Below the pieces are notes generated by a model that was given only the letters and a program-made list of their open reading frames with translations, ran no database searches and was not told the origin of the DNA. A stretch of DNA of 64,000 bases from Stakelama pacifica (lineage in GTDB: Bacteria; Pseudomonadota; Alphaproteobacteria; Sphingomonadales; Sphingomonadaceae). Both the position numbers and the translations under genes were made by a program. Shown here in pieces: positions 44,026 through 53,655 of this stretch (position 1 is its first letter; every line of letters starts with the position of its first letter). Where the stretch lies: assembly GCF_004361835.1 (NCBI RefSeq), contig NZ_SNWD01000009.1:110441-174440 (forward strand), written 5' to 3'.

Positions 44026-44798
44026 GCGTCGGCGCGTTCAACGGCCATGGCGTCTGGGCCATTTATAAAGCGGAAATGGCGCGCGCGCTGCGCACCCTGT
44101 GGCAATCGGTGGCGACTCCGGTCATCACCACCTCGCTCTATTTCGTCGTGTTCGGCGGCGCGATCGGCAGCCGGATGCAACAGGTCGGCGGGGTCGATTA
44201 CGGCAGCTTCATCGTGCCCGGCCTCATCATGCTGACGCTGCTGACCCAGAGCATTTCGAATGCGTCGATCGGTATCTATTTCCCCAAATTCACCGGCACG
44301 ATCTACGAACTGCTCTCGGCCCCCATCTCGGCAGTGGAGACGGTGATCGGCTTTGTCGGTGCAGCGGCGACCAAATCGCTGGTGCTTGGCCTCATCATCC
44401 TCGCCACCTCGACGCTGTTCGTCGATCTGCATATTCAGCATCCGGGCGCGATGATCGCCTTTCTGGTGCTGACCGCGCTGACGTTCAGCATGTTCGGGTT
44501 CATCATCGGCGTCTGGGCGAACGGGTTCGAACAATTGTCGATCGTCCCTGCCCTGCTGGTGACGCCGCTCACCTTTCTGGGCGGAGCCTTTTATTCGATC
44601 GACATGCTGCCCGAACCCTGGCGCACGGTCAGCCTGTTCAATCCGGTTGTGTATCTGGTGAGCGGCTTTCGCTGGAGCTTTTTCGGGCAGGGCGATGTCA
44701 GTGTCGGGGTCAGCCTCGGCTTTATCGGGCTCTTATTGCTGCTGTGCCTCGGCGCGATCATGTGGATCTTCAGGACCGGCTATCGCCTGAAGCCCTGA
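44022..44798 (+). CDS. ABC-2 type transporter, permease subunit
   Basis: 258 residues with six hydrophobic segments. The ABC-2 signature appears in the last third: [35 protein letters not shown]. It is a YadH/DrrB-like exporter component that pairs with the preceding ATPase. The substrate cannot be predicted. The last 29 bases overlap the convergent CPBP gene. Confidence 0.93.
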   Translation: MSVGAFNGHGVWAIYKAEMARALRTLWQSVATPVITTSLYFVVFGGAIGSRMQQVGGVDYGSFIVPGLIMLTLLTQSISNASIGIYFPKFTGTIYELLSAPISAVETVIGFVGAAATKSLVLGLIILATSTLFVDLHIQHPGAMIAFLVLTALTFSMFGFIIGVWANGFEQLSIVPALLVTPLTFLGGAFYSIDMLPEPWRTVSLFNPVVYLVSGFRWSFFGQGDVSVGVSLGFIGLLLLLCLGAIMWIFRTGYRLKP

Positions 44799-45513
44799 GC
44801 CCAAGCACGAGCGGGCGAAGGACCAGCCCGTTGAGATCGACCAGCATGTGGAGCGCCATCGTCATCCACAGGCTGGCGGTCATCCAGTAAAAAACGGTGA
44901 AGATCACGGCCAGTGCGCCCGATCCCGCCATGCCTTTCCACCCCTGATAGCGATGCGCGCCCGCAAACAGCAGTGCCGAGACCGCAAAGCCGAACAGCGC
45001 CGATCCGCTGAGCACGCCGATCAGCAGCGGCAATAGCAGGCGGAAGAACAGCTCTTCGCTGATCCCGGCAGCGACCGCGATTCCAGCGGCATAGGGCAGT
45101 TCGGCGCGCGTTGCGGGCAGGATCGAACGCAGATCGCCGATCATCCACGGCCTGCGCCCGCGTTTGCGCTGCATCCGGGCGACAATGGCGCCGAGCAATG
45201 CGCCGCCAGCCAGCCCGCCTACCACCGCAAACAGAAAGCCGGTGTCCTGCATTGCACCGCCGGGAGTAACGCCGAGCTGCAACGCCGCATCGGCAAAGGC
45301 GCGCGGCATGACGATCAGGCTACCCAGCGCGCCGAGACAGGCAAGGATCAACAGCGTCGGCGCGACGAACAGCGCAGCGCTCTTCGCCACCCAGAACAGA
45401 TAAGAGGCCCGCCTCCCGCGCTGATGAACCCCCAGCCGGTCGGCGAGCTTCCCTTTCAGAAACAACCAGTAACAACCAAGCGCCAGCAGCAGCGCCATGG
45501 ATGCGGCAAGCAT
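44770..45513 (-). CDS. CPBP-family intramembrane metalloprotease
   Basis: 247 residues with about seven hydrophobic segments. The CAAX/Abi signature [23 protein letters not shown] and [11 protein letters not shown] give the Glu-Glu, His and His/Asn metal sites. In eukaryotes relatives cut prenylated proteins; in bacteria some confer bacteriocin self-immunity, many are unassigned. It starts four bases after the glpX stop, so it is the last gene of hom-glpX-CPBP. Confidence 0.85.
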   Translation of the reverse strand: MLAASMALLLALGCYWLFLKGKLADRLGVHQRGRRASYLFWVAKSAALFVAPTLLILACLGALGSLIVMPRAFADAALQLGVTPGGAMQDTGFLFAVVGGLAGGALLGAIVARMQRKRGRRPWMIGDLRSILPATRAELPYAAGIAVAAGISEELFFRLLLPLLIGVLSGSALFGFAVSALLFAGAHRYQGWKGMAGSGALAVIFTVFYWMTASLWMTMALHMLVDLNGLVLRPLVLGLRASGDSRS

Positions 45514-45517
45514 CGCG

Positions 45518-46486
45518 TCAGTCGATGCGATGTTCGCCCTTTACCCAGCGCACGGTGCCCGAGCTGGCGCGCATCACCACGCTTTCGGTCGTCATTTTTC
45601 CGCGGACACGCTTCACGCCCTCCAGCAGCGACCCGTCGGTCACGCCGGTTGCCGCGAAGATGCAGTCGCCGCTCGCCAGATCGTCGAGCGTGTAGATGCG
45701 GTCGAGGTCATCAATGCCCCATTTTTTCGCGCGGCCACGTTCATCGTCGTTGCGGAACAGCAGACGGCCCTGAAACTGGCCCCCGACACAGCGCAGCGCG
45801 GCGCAGGCAAGCACGCCTTCAGGTGCCCCGCCGGTGCCCATATAAATATCGATCGTGGTGTCGGGATCGGTCGTCGCGATCACGCCCGCGACATCGCCGT
45901 CGGGGATCAGGTGAATGCCGCAGCCGATCGAGCGCAGCTCGGCGATGATCTTTTCATGACGCGGACGATCGAGGACGCAGGCGATGATTTCTTCGGGCTT
46001 CACGCCCTTGGCCTCAGCCAGCGCCTTCACATTTTCGGTCGGCGATCTGGCAAGGTCGATCGTACCTTCGGGATAGCCCGGCCCGATCGCGATCTTTTCC
46101 ATATATACATCGGGCGCGTTGAGCAGGCAGCCCTCTTCAGCAGCAGCCAGCACCGCAAGCGCGTTCGGTCCCGCCTTTGCGGTGATGGTGGTGCCTTCCA
46201 GCGGATCGAGCGCGATATCGATCTTCGGCCCCTTGCCCGGCGCGCCGCCGACCTTTTCACCGATATAGAGCATCGGCGCTTCGTCGCGCTCGCCCTCACC
46301 GATCACGACGGTGCCGTCCATATAGAGCGTGTCGAACGCCTCGCGCATCGCGGCGACGGCGGCGGCATCGGCCGCCTTTTCATCGCCCCGCCCCACCAGG
46401 CTGGATGCGGCGATCGCCGCCGCTTCGGTGACTCGCACCATTTCGAGAACAAGAACGCGATCGAGTATCTTGCTGGGAGACGTCAT
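45518..46486 (-). CDS. glpX: Fructose-1,6-bisphosphatase class II
   Basis: 322 residues from MTSPSKILDRVLVLEMVRVTE; a GTG four codons upstream is rejected because AGAGG would be too close. Class II signature: VIGEGERDEAPMLYIGE, DIALDPLEGTTITAK (metal ligands) and MGTGGAPEGVL. It makes fructose-6-phosphate in gluconeogenesis. The gene follows hom by 77 bases on the same strand, a pairing that recurs in related genomes. Confidence 0.95.
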   Translation of the reverse strand: MTSPSKILDRVLVLEMVRVTEAAAIAASSLVGRGDEKAADAAAVAAMREAFDTLYMDGTVVIGEGERDEAPMLYIGEKVGGAPGKGPKIDIALDPLEGTTITAKAGPNALAVLAAAEEGCLLNAPDVYMEKIAIGPGYPEGTIDLARSPTENVKALAEAKGVKPEEIIACVLDRPRHEKIIAELRSIGCGIHLIPDGDVAGVIATTDPDTTIDIYMGTGGAPEGVLACAALRCVGGQFQGRLLFRNDDERGRAKKWGIDDLDRIYTLDDLASGDCIFAATGVTDGSLLEGVKRVRGKMTTESVVMRASSGTVRWVKGEHRID

Positions 46487-46563
46487 GGAGCGTGTCACCT
46501 CTGTTCGGCTATGCAGATATGTCGGCGATAAGCGAGCCCGTTAACCTTGTCGAGCTACGCTTT

Positions 46564-47856
46564 TCATTCGTCCAGAATATGCATCCACATCGGTTCCGCC
46601 ATCAGGCTGGCCGAACCGCGCAGCGTGGCGAGCGCCTGCTCGACACAGCGTTCGGGGCTTTCATGCGTGACGATGACGACCAGCACGCTGCCGTCCGCTG
46701 CCGCGCCGCGCTGGATCAGGCTTTCGATCGATACGCCCGCATCGCGCATCGCCGTTGCGATTTCGGCGAGCACACCGACACGGTCGGCGACGTTGAGGCG
46801 GATATAGGCGCTTGCGCGGCGCTCCCCGCTATCGGCGCGGGCCTGTGCGGCGAGCGACTCAGCCGGCATCGCATAAGGCGGTCCGAATTCGCCGCGCGCA
46901 ATGTCGATCAGATCAGCGACCACCGCGCTTGCCGTGGGCCCGTCGCCCGCGCCTGCGCCCTGAAAGAACAGCCGCCCGACATAATTGCCCTCCGCGACCA
47001 CCGCGTTCAGCGAACCCTGCACATGGGCGAGCGGATGGCGCATCGGGATGAGATAGGGATGGACGCGCTGGAACAGCCCGCTTTCGCCCGCCTCGGCAAT
47101 CCCGATCAGGCGGATACGATAGCCGAGTGCAGCGGCCTCGGCGATATCGGCGGCGACGACATGGCGCACGCCGCCGATCGCGACATCGCCGAAGGACGGA
47201 CTGGTGCCGAAAGCGAGGCTCGCCAGAATCGACAATTTATGCGCCGCATCGACGCCGTCGATATCGAAGCCCGGATCGGCCTCGGCATAGCCGAGCGCCT
47301 GCGCCTCAGCCAGCACGTCGGCAAAATCGCTGCCTTCGCTTTCCATCTTGGAGAGGATGTAATTGCAGGTGCCGTTGAGGATTCCGTAGACCCGCGCAAT
47401 CTCGTTCGCCGCCGCGCCTTCGCGAAGTCCCTTGATGACGGGCACGCCGCCCGCGACCGCTGCTTCGAACTTCATCGCTGCATCATGCGCTTCGGCCGCG
47501 CGGGCAAGTTCCAGCCCGTGATGCGCGATCATCGCCTTGTTCGCGGTGACGAAGCTCTTGCCAGCGCCCAGCGCCGCCCGGGCGAGCGCCAGCGCCGGAC
47601 CGTCCGATCCGCCGACCAGCTCGACCACCACATCGGCGCGCGGATGGCGGGCAAGCTCGATCGGATCATCGACCCAGTCGAGCCCTGAAATATCGATTCC
47701 GCGATCCTTTGCCCGGTCGCGCGCGGACACCGCGACGACCTCGATCGACCTTCCTGCGCGCCGGGTAATCAGCGAACCGTTCGCTTCCAGCAGGCGAATG
47801 ACGCCCGCCCCCACGGTTCCAAGGCCTGCTATCGCCACGCGCAACGGTTCGGTCAT
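46564..47856 (-). CDS. hom: Homoserine dehydrogenase
   Basis: 430 residues: NAD(P)-binding domain (VAIAGLGTVGAGVIRLLE), catalytic domain with GVPVIKGLREGAAANEI, ILNGTCNYILSKME and DIDGVDAAHKLSILA (active-site Lys), and a C-terminal ACT domain (IRLNVADRVGVLAEIATAMRDAG) for feedback control by threonine. It produces homoserine for threonine and methionine. The methionine branch gene metZ lies elsewhere in this window. Confidence 0.96.
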   Translation of the reverse strand: MTEPLRVAIAGLGTVGAGVIRLLEANGSLITRRAGRSIEVVAVSARDRAKDRGIDISGLDWVDDPIELARHPRADVVVELVGGSDGPALALARAALGAGKSFVTANKAMIAHHGLELARAAEAHDAAMKFEAAVAGGVPVIKGLREGAAANEIARVYGILNGTCNYILSKMESEGSDFADVLAEAQALGYAEADPGFDIDGVDAAHKLSILASLAFGTSPSFGDVAIGGVRHVVAADIAEAAALGYRIRLIGIAEAGESGLFQRVHPYLIPMRHPLAHVQGSLNAVVAEGNYVGRLFFQGAGAGDGPTASAVVADLIDIARGEFGPPYAMPAESLAAQARADSGERRASAYIRLNVADRVGVLAEIATAMRDAGVSIESLIQRGAAADGSVLVVIVTHESPERCVEQALATLRGSASLMAEPMWMHILDE

Positions 47857-47949
47857 CGGCTCCCTCGCTTCATCAATCCATGGAACCGCTAGTGACGCCG
47901 TGCGCGCTTCGGATCAACCCCGGCGCGGGGCAGGAAATCTATGCAACGC

Positions 47950-48903
47950 TCAAGCCTTGATGAGGCCGATCTCGACCAGCCGTTCGTGCAGATAGTCTCC
48001 GGCCGTGATCGGTTCGGGATAGCGGTTGGGATTTTCCGCGCTTTCACAGGACGGCAGCGTTTTGATCAGGAAATCGGATGCGGGGTGGAGGAAGAAGGGC
48101 ATCGAATAGCGCGAATGGCCGCGCCGCTCCGCCGGCGGATTGACCACCCGATGCGTCGTCGACGGCAGAACATGGTTGGTCAGCCGTTGCAGCATGTCGC
48201 CGACATTGACGACCAGCGCGCCCTCGGGCGGCTTGACCGCAAGCCAGCGCCCGTCGCGGTCGAGCAGTTCCAGCCCCGCCTCCTCAGCCCCCAGCAGCAG
48301 CGTGATGAGGTTGATATCCTCATGCGCGCCTGCGCGGACATTGGGCGCATCCTCGGCGATCGGCGGATAATGGAGCAGCCGCAGGATCGAGTTACCGTCG
48401 CGAATCGCCGAATCGAACCAGTTCGGTTCCAGCGAAAGATAGCGCGCGATCGCGCTCAACAGCCGCGCCCCGGTCGCTTCGAACGCGTCGTAGAGCGTGG
48501 TGAAGGTGTCGCGAAATCCCTCGGGCTGATCCGGCCAGATATTGGCGGGCATGTCCGCGGCACTGGGATGCCCTTCCGGCAGTTCGCGCCCGACATGCCA
48601 GAATTCCTTCAGATCGACATGGGTCGCCCCCTTGGCAATCTCGGTCTTGAACGGCGTATAGCCGCGCTGGCCGCCGCCGCCCTCGACGAAATAGCGGCGC
48701 TTCTCCGCTTCGGGCAGCGCGAAAAAGGCTTCGGTCTTCTCCCATGCGCGCGCGATCAGGTCGGAGGGAATGCCATGATCCGACACCATCGCGAAGCCGA
48801 ACCGCCGGAATGAATCGCCGAACGCCTGCGCGAAACCATCGGGATCGGCACCGGCGGTTTTCAGCGATACCAGCGGGACTTCGGCAGTCGGGTTATTCAG
48901 CAT
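47950..48903 (-). CDS. 2-oxoglutarate/Fe(II) dioxygenase, isopenicillin N synthase-like
   Basis: 317 residues from MLNNPTAEVPLVSLKTAG; the preceding 100 in-frame residues are spurious. The N-terminal DIOX_N region (GFAQAFGDSFRRFGFAMVSDHGIP) is followed by the jelly-roll with Fe ligands HED (GAHEDINLITLL), distal His (STTHRVVNP) and the 2-oxoglutarate Arg (HSRYSMPFF). Such enzymes hydroxylate or desaturate small molecules. Housekeeping homologues exist in sphingomonads with unknown substrate. It is divergent from the TonB receptor. Confidence 0.9.
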   Translation of the reverse strand: MLNNPTAEVPLVSLKTAGADPDGFAQAFGDSFRRFGFAMVSDHGIPSDLIARAWEKTEAFFALPEAEKRRYFVEGGGGQRGYTPFKTEIAKGATHVDLKEFWHVGRELPEGHPSAADMPANIWPDQPEGFRDTFTTLYDAFEATGARLLSAIARYLSLEPNWFDSAIRDGNSILRLLHYPPIAEDAPNVRAGAHEDINLITLLLGAEEAGLELLDRDGRWLAVKPPEGALVVNVGDMLQRLTNHVLPSTTHRVVNPPAERRGHSRYSMPFFLHPASDFLIKTLPSCESAENPNRYPEPITAGDYLHERLVEIGLIKA

Positions 48904-49331
48904 CTCATTGCGCCTTTGGCATATTTCAAACGGGTGATGGCGGTGCAGATACAGGTTCTGATGGCCGAACAACATACGAAACTGTCCGTAGCGTGTCGCT
49001 GGCAGGACCGACCGGCACGGCGCTGCAGGCGCGGACAAGCTGCTCGCGACATGGGGTCCGATGGCAGATCTTGCCGGTAGCCGATATCCGGCCCCTATAC
49101 GACCGGCACGGTAGAGCGAAAGAATTCCGGGCCTTTGCTGGCCGCGAAGAGAAAACCAATAGCCGACCGGGCTGGCTCCGGCGCGGCGTGTCCGAAGCGA
49201 CGGCATCCGTCAGCCTGTTCAGGAAAAGATACAACATAACATTGACGAGGCGGGTCTGGTCGGTCAGGGGCGCAGCTGAAAGAGACATTGTCTCATCCGG
49301 CCCATCCTATTCCGGCATTCGAGTGTTCCCG
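48904..49331. other. 428-base divergent region before the TonB receptor gene
   Basis: No convincing gene. It must contain the promoter of the receptor operon. I looked for a Fur box and did not see a sequence near the GATAATGATAATCATTATC consensus, and no ECF-type promoter is obvious. A less A/T-poor patch near 49220-49245 (AGATACAACATAACATTGAC) could be regulatory. Confidence 0.4.
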
Positions 49332-51497
49332 ATGATCCCAGCTTTCCACGCCGCCTCGGCCCTCTGCTTGCTCGGTTTCCTGCTCGTGCCGTCCCCGGCG
49401 CTTGCCACGACCGAAACAGACGAAGCTGAAACCGTAGACGAGCTCGCGCAGAGCGAGGAGCAGATCGTCGTTATCGGCGTGCGTCAGTCCTATCGCGGCG
49501 ATTTCGCGATCTCCGAAATCCCGCAATCGATCGACGTGATCGATGCCGTGACGCTGGAAGAGAACAATCTCATCCGCCTGAACGACGCGCTCGACCTCAA
49601 CGCCTCTGTCGCGCGCCAGAACACGCTCGGCGGGCTGTGGGATTCCTTTGCCGTTCGCGGTTTCGCAGGTGACGAGAACATTCCCACGGGCTATCTGGTT
49701 AACGGGTTCAACGGCGGGCGCGGTTTCGGCGGTGAGCGCGACACGGCCGGGATCGAGCGGATCGAGGTGCTGAAGGGTCCGGCGGCCGCCCTGCTGGGAC
49801 GCGGAGAGCCGGGCGGCACGGTCAATCTGGTCACCAAGCAGGCGCGAATCGGCGATACGTTCGGCACGTTCGGCGCCCAGTTCGGCAGCTTCGATCGGAT
49901 ACGGTCCGAAGCCGATGTCAATCTCGCGATCACCGACGGGCTGAGCGCGCGCCTGATCGGCTATGTCGAAAATGGCGACACGTTCCGCGACACGGTGGAA
50001 GAATATCGATGGGGCTTCCTGCCCTCCATCGGTCTCGCCATCGGGCCGGATACACGCATCACCTACGACCTCGAAAAGACCCGGGTGGAGGTTCCCTTCG
50101 ATCGTGGTATCGTGGTGCTGGACGGCGATTTCGATACCGTGCCGCGCAATCGGTATCTCGGAGAACCGGGTGACGGCGACCACATCGCGCGTGCCGAAGG
50201 ACATTCGTTGCGTGTCCAGCATGACTTCAACGATCGCTGGAACGTGCTGTTGGGCGGCAGCATTCGCGACACGCTGCTGACCGGCTCCTCTTCCGATCCC
50301 GAGCTCGCCGTGTCGCGCCAGCCAATTTTCCGCGACGGACGCTCGCTGTCGCGCCAGCGCCGCTCGCGCGTTTACGATTCGCGGCAGGTCGTCGTGCGTG
50401 GCGAGGTGAGCGGGACGTTTATGACCGGTCCCCTGCGCCACCGCATCCTGATCGGCGCCGATCACGACGAGTTCGACAACCTTCAGGATTTTCGCCGGGT
50501 CCGCCCGCCTTCGGTAAGCAGCAATCCCAGCGAGCAGGCCGCCTATATCATCGACATTCTCGATCCCGTCTATGGGCGGTTTCCGCTGCCCGTGCCGCTG
50601 CCGCAGAACAACCGGCTGGACAAGCAGAAATCGACCGGTTTCTTTGTTCAGGATCAGATCGAGCTGACGAATCGCCTGCAGGTCCGGTTCGGCGCGCGCT
50701 ACGACGATTTCAGCCTACGGACCGAAAATTACCTCACCGGCGTCGACAGCGAGCGCAAGGATGATCGCATCAGCCCACAATTCGGGGTGGTCTACGAAAT
50801 CGCCGATCCGGTCACATTTTATGCCGCCTATAGCGAGGGTTTCCGCGCCAATATCGGCACCGACGCGGCCGGACGCATCTTCGATCCCGAGATCAGCAAA
50901 TCGATCGAGGCAGGCGTCAAGCTGACGCTGATGAACGGTGCGCTGACCGGCACCTTTACCGTCTACCAGCTCGAGAAGGACAACGTCCTTGCCAGCGATA
51001 TCAACAATCCCGGCTTCTCGGTCGCCATCGGTGAGGCGCGCAGCCGCGGGGTGGAGCTGGACGTCAACGGGCGTCTGCCGGGCGATATCCATGTCCGGTT
51101 GAGTTACGCCTATGTCGATGCCGAATCGCGTTCGAGCGTGCTCGATCCCAACTTCTCCTTCGTCATCGAGCCGGGCGATCCGCTGATCAACATTCCGGAT
51201 CACAGCTTCAACGTGCAGGCATCCAAGACCTTTCGGGTCGCGGGGCGCGCGGCGAAATTGGGCGGCGGGGTACAGTATGTCGGCGAGCGTCTCGGCGCGA
51301 CCGGCACCGATTTCTTCCTGCCCGATCACACGCTGTTCCGCCTGTTCGGCGAGGTTGAACTGTTCGACGACGTCACTTTGTTTGGGACGGTTGCCAACCT
51401 CTTCAATGCCGATTGGTACGCCAACAGCTATTCGCAACTCTGGGTACAGCCGGGCGCGCCGCGCACCGCGACCCTCGGCTTTCGGGCAGATTTCTGA
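49332..51497 (+). CDS. TonB-dependent siderophore-type receptor
   Basis: 721 residues from MIPAFHAASALCLLGFLLVP, a signal peptide; in-frame sequence further upstream is a shadow of the oxygenase region. An N-terminal acidic stretch and possible TonB box (EEQIVVIGVR) precede the plug (about 65-185: VRGFAGDENIPTGYLVNGF, IERIEVLKGPAAALLGRGEP GGTVNLV). The rest is the 22-strand barrel ending in Phe (TATLGFRADF). No signalling domain and no lipid anchor. Siderophore-type receptors import ferric chelates through the outer membrane; the ligand is unknown. Its stop overlaps the ABC ATPase start by one base. Confidence 0.92.
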   Translation: MIPAFHAASALCLLGFLLVPSPALATTETDEAETVDELAQSEEQIVVIGVRQSYRGDFAISEIPQSIDVIDAVTLEENNLIRLNDALDLNASVARQNTLGGLWDSFAVRGFAGDENIPTGYLVNGFNGGRGFGGERDTAGIERIEVLKGPAAALLGRGEPGGTVNLVTKQARIGDTFGTFGAQFGSFDRIRSEADVNLAITDGLSARLIGYVENGDTFRDTVEEYRWGFLPSIGLAIGPDTRITYDLEKTRVEVPFDRGIVVLDGDFDTVPRNRYLGEPGDGDHIARAEGHSLRVQHDFNDRWNVLLGGSIRDTLLTGSSSDPELAVSRQPIFRDGRSLSRQRRSRVYDSRQVVVRGEVSGTFMTGPLRHRILIGADHDEFDNLQDFRRVRPPSVSSNPSEQAAYIIDILDPVYGRFPLPVPLPQNNRLDKQKSTGFFVQDQIELTNRLQVRFGARYDDFSLRTENYLTGVDSERKDDRISPQFGVVYEIADPVTFYAAYSEGFRANIGTDAAGRIFDPEISKSIEAGVKLTLMNGALTGTFTVYQLEKDNVLASDINNPGFSVAIGEARSRGVELDVNGRLPGDIHVRLSYAYVDAESRSSVLDPNFSFVIEPGDPLINIPDHSFNVQASKTFRVAGRAAKLGGGVQYVGERLGATGTDFFLPDHTLFRLFGEVELFDDVTLFGTVANLFNADWYANSYSQLWVQPGAPRTATLGFRADF

Positions 51498-52240
51498 TGA
51501 CCATGACTGATACCAATTTCCCCGCGATCGCGATCGAGGGTCTGCATCACAGCTACGGTGCGAACACCGTGTTGCGCGGCCTCGACCTCACCGTGCGGCG
51601 CGCCGAGATTTACGCGCTGCTCGGCGGCAACGGCGCAGGCAAGTCGACCACGCTTTCCGCGCTCCTCGGCTTTCTGACGCCCGAAAAAGGCACGGTGCGC
51701 GTGTGCGGGATTGATCCGGTTACCGATCCTAAGGCCGCGCGCGCGACGATGGCCTATGTGCCGGAGAACGTCTCGCTCTATGAGCATCTCACCGCGCGCG
51801 AGAATATCGGCTACTTCCTCGCGCTGGCCGATGCCGACCGCGGACAGGACGCGGTCGAAAGCGGCCTGAGCGCCGTCGGCCTCGCACCGGATGCGTGGGA
51901 CAAGCGCCTGTCGGGCTTCTCCAAGGGCATGCGTCAGAAGGTGGCCATCGCCCTGGCGCTTGCCCGCGATGTCCCCGTGCTCTTGCTGGACGAGCCGACC
52001 TCGGGTCTCGACCCCCGCGCCGTGCTTGAATTCAACCGCCTGCTCGACGCCGCGCGCGAACGCGAAGTCGCGGTGCTGATGGTCACCCATGATATTGTCA
52101 GTGCGGTCGATATCGCCGACCGGATCGGCTTTCTGGGCGCAGGACGGATCGAGGAAGAGCGCGAGGCCAATGTCACCGGTCCGCGCTTCGACCTGAACGC
52201 CCTCCACGATTCCTACGCTCATGCCGGAGCACCCGCATGA
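51497..52240 (+). CDS. ABC transporter ATP-binding subunit of the receptor operon
   Basis: 247 residues from ATG at 51497, overlapping the receptor stop by one base (51503 is also possible). Walker A GGNGAGKSTTL, signature LSGFSKGMRQKVAIAL, Walker B VLLLDEPTSGLD, H-loop VTHDI. The CcmA/NatA-like subfamily pairs with ABC-2 permeases. The following two genes encode the permease partners. Confidence 0.93.
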   Translation: MTMTDTNFPAIAIEGLHHSYGANTVLRGLDLTVRRAEIYALLGGNGAGKSTTLSALLGFLTPEKGTVRVCGIDPVTDPKAARATMAYVPENVSLYEHLTARENIGYFLALADADRGQDAVESGLSAVGLAPDAWDKRLSGFSKGMRQKVAIALALARDVPVLLLDEPTSGLDPRAVLEFNRLLDAAREREVAVLMVTHDIVSAVDIADRIGFLGAGRIEEEREANVTGPRFDLNALHDSYAHAGAPA

Positions 52241-53655
52241 GCGCAGCTAGCCTGATCGCGCGCGAGGAATGGCGCGTCCTGACGCGCAACCGTGCCGGAC
52301 TTATCGCCAGCGCGCTGCTGGTCGTGCTGATCCTCGTCGCCAGCTTCACCAGCCTGGAACGGTGCAGCGCCATTGAGGCTGATCGCGAACGCTACCAGAC
52401 GAGCGCGGACGAAACCTTCGACGCGCAGCCGGATCGACACCCGCATCGCATGGTGCATTACGGCCAGTTCGTGTTTCGTCCGATTGCGCCGCTCGCTTTC
52501 TTCGATGCAGGCGTGGACAGCTTCACCGGCAATACGGTCTTTCTGGAAGGGCATCGCCAGAACAGCGCCAATTTCGCCGAGGCGCGCCAGTCCTCGCTGC
52601 TCTTGCGGTTCGGGCAGCTAACCCCGGCCTTCGTCCTCCAGACGCTCGCACCGCTTCTCATCATCTTCCTCGCCTTTGCGAGCGTAGCGCGCGAGAAGGA
52701 GAACGCCACCTTGAAGCTGATGCTTGCTCAGGGGGTGAGCGGGCGCAGCGTGATCGCGGGCAAATTGCTGGGCCATGGGGCGATTGCGCTTGGCGTCGGC
52801 GTGCCTGCCTTCGCCGTCCTGATCGCCTTCGCCGCCACGGGTGCTGCCGAATGGGCGAGCGTGGCGCTGATGGTCCTTGGCTATGCCTCATGGTTGCTTT
52901 TATGGGCGGCGCTCGGCGTGGTGGTTTCGGCACTTGTCGCAAAACCGCGCGATGCGCTTGCGATCCTGATCGGGCTGTGGATGGTGATCGTCATCCTCTT
53001 ACCCCGCGCGCTCCCTGAGGCAGCTTCGGCGCAAAGCCAACTGGCGACCAAGATCGAGACCGAAATCGCGCTCCACCGCGACCTGCTGGAGATCGGCGAC
53101 AGCCACGATCCCGACGATCCCTATTTCAACGATTTCCGCGACCGGGTGCTTGCGCGCTATGGCGTCGAAACGGTTGAAGACCTCCCGGTGCAATATGCCG
53201 GACTTGTCAGCATCGAGGGCGAGCGTCTGACGACGCAAATCTATGCCGATGCAGCCAATCGCCAGATCGCCCGCGAAAGCGATCAGAACGCGTTCGTCCA
53301 CGCATTCTCCGTCGTGAGTCCGCTGATCGCCATTCGCCAGTTGTCGATGGCCCTCGCGGGCAGCGATCCGGCGGCGCATTACGATTTTCTCGAACACGCG
53401 GAAACGTTTCGCTATAATTTCGTCCAGCGACTGAACCGGATGCAGGCAGAACTCCTTCCCGGTATCAAAGGCGATGATCCGCGCATTTCCGCCGCTTACT
53501 GGCAGCAGATTCCGCGCTTTGCCTATACGCCCGTCGATCCCCTCGCACGGCCCGGCAGCCTCGTCTGGCCGTTCCTTGTTCTGCTCGGCTGGCTTGCCGC
53601 ACTGACCGTTCTGGCAATTGTCGCCGCGCGCCGTATCGGGAGGGCAGCACGATGA
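52237..53655 (+). CDS. DUF3526-type ABC-2 permease, first
   Basis: 472 residues. A TM helix near residue 22-42 is followed by a roughly 90-residue periplasmic region, a cluster of about four TM helices (about 125-265), a second long soluble region (about 268-430) and a last TM helix near 440-460. This pattern, with a short conserved LKLMLAQGVSGRSVIAGKLL helix, corresponds to DUF3526 permeases. Overlaps the ATPase gene and the next permease by four bases (ATGA). Confidence 0.85.
   Translation: MSAASLIAREEWRVLTRNRAGLIASALLVVLILVASFTSLERCSAIEADRERYQTSADETFDAQPDRHPHRMVHYGQFVFRPIAPLAFFDAGVDSFTGNTVFLEGHRQNSANFAEARQSSLLLRFGQLTPAFVLQTLAPLLIIFLAFASVAREKENATLKLMLAQGVSGRSVIAGKLLGHGAIALGVGVPAFAVLIAFAATGAAEWASVALMVLGYASWLLLWAALGVVVSALVAKPRDALAILIGLWMVIVILLPRALPEAASAQSQLATKIETEIALHRDLLEIGDSHDPDDPYFNDFRDRVLARYGVETVEDLPVQYAGLVSIEGERLTTQIYADAANRQIARESDQNAFVHAFSVVSPLIAIRQLSMALAGSDPAAHYDFLEHAETFRYNFVQRLNRMQAELLPGIKGDDPRISAAYWQQIPRFAYTPVDPLARPGSLVWPFLVLLGWLAALTVLAIVAARRIGRAAR

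Noticed and set aside
48744..49331. N-terminal extension of the TonB receptor by 196 codons
   Set aside because: It lies antisense to the oxygenase start and in the intergenic gap, and the signal peptide begins at 49332.
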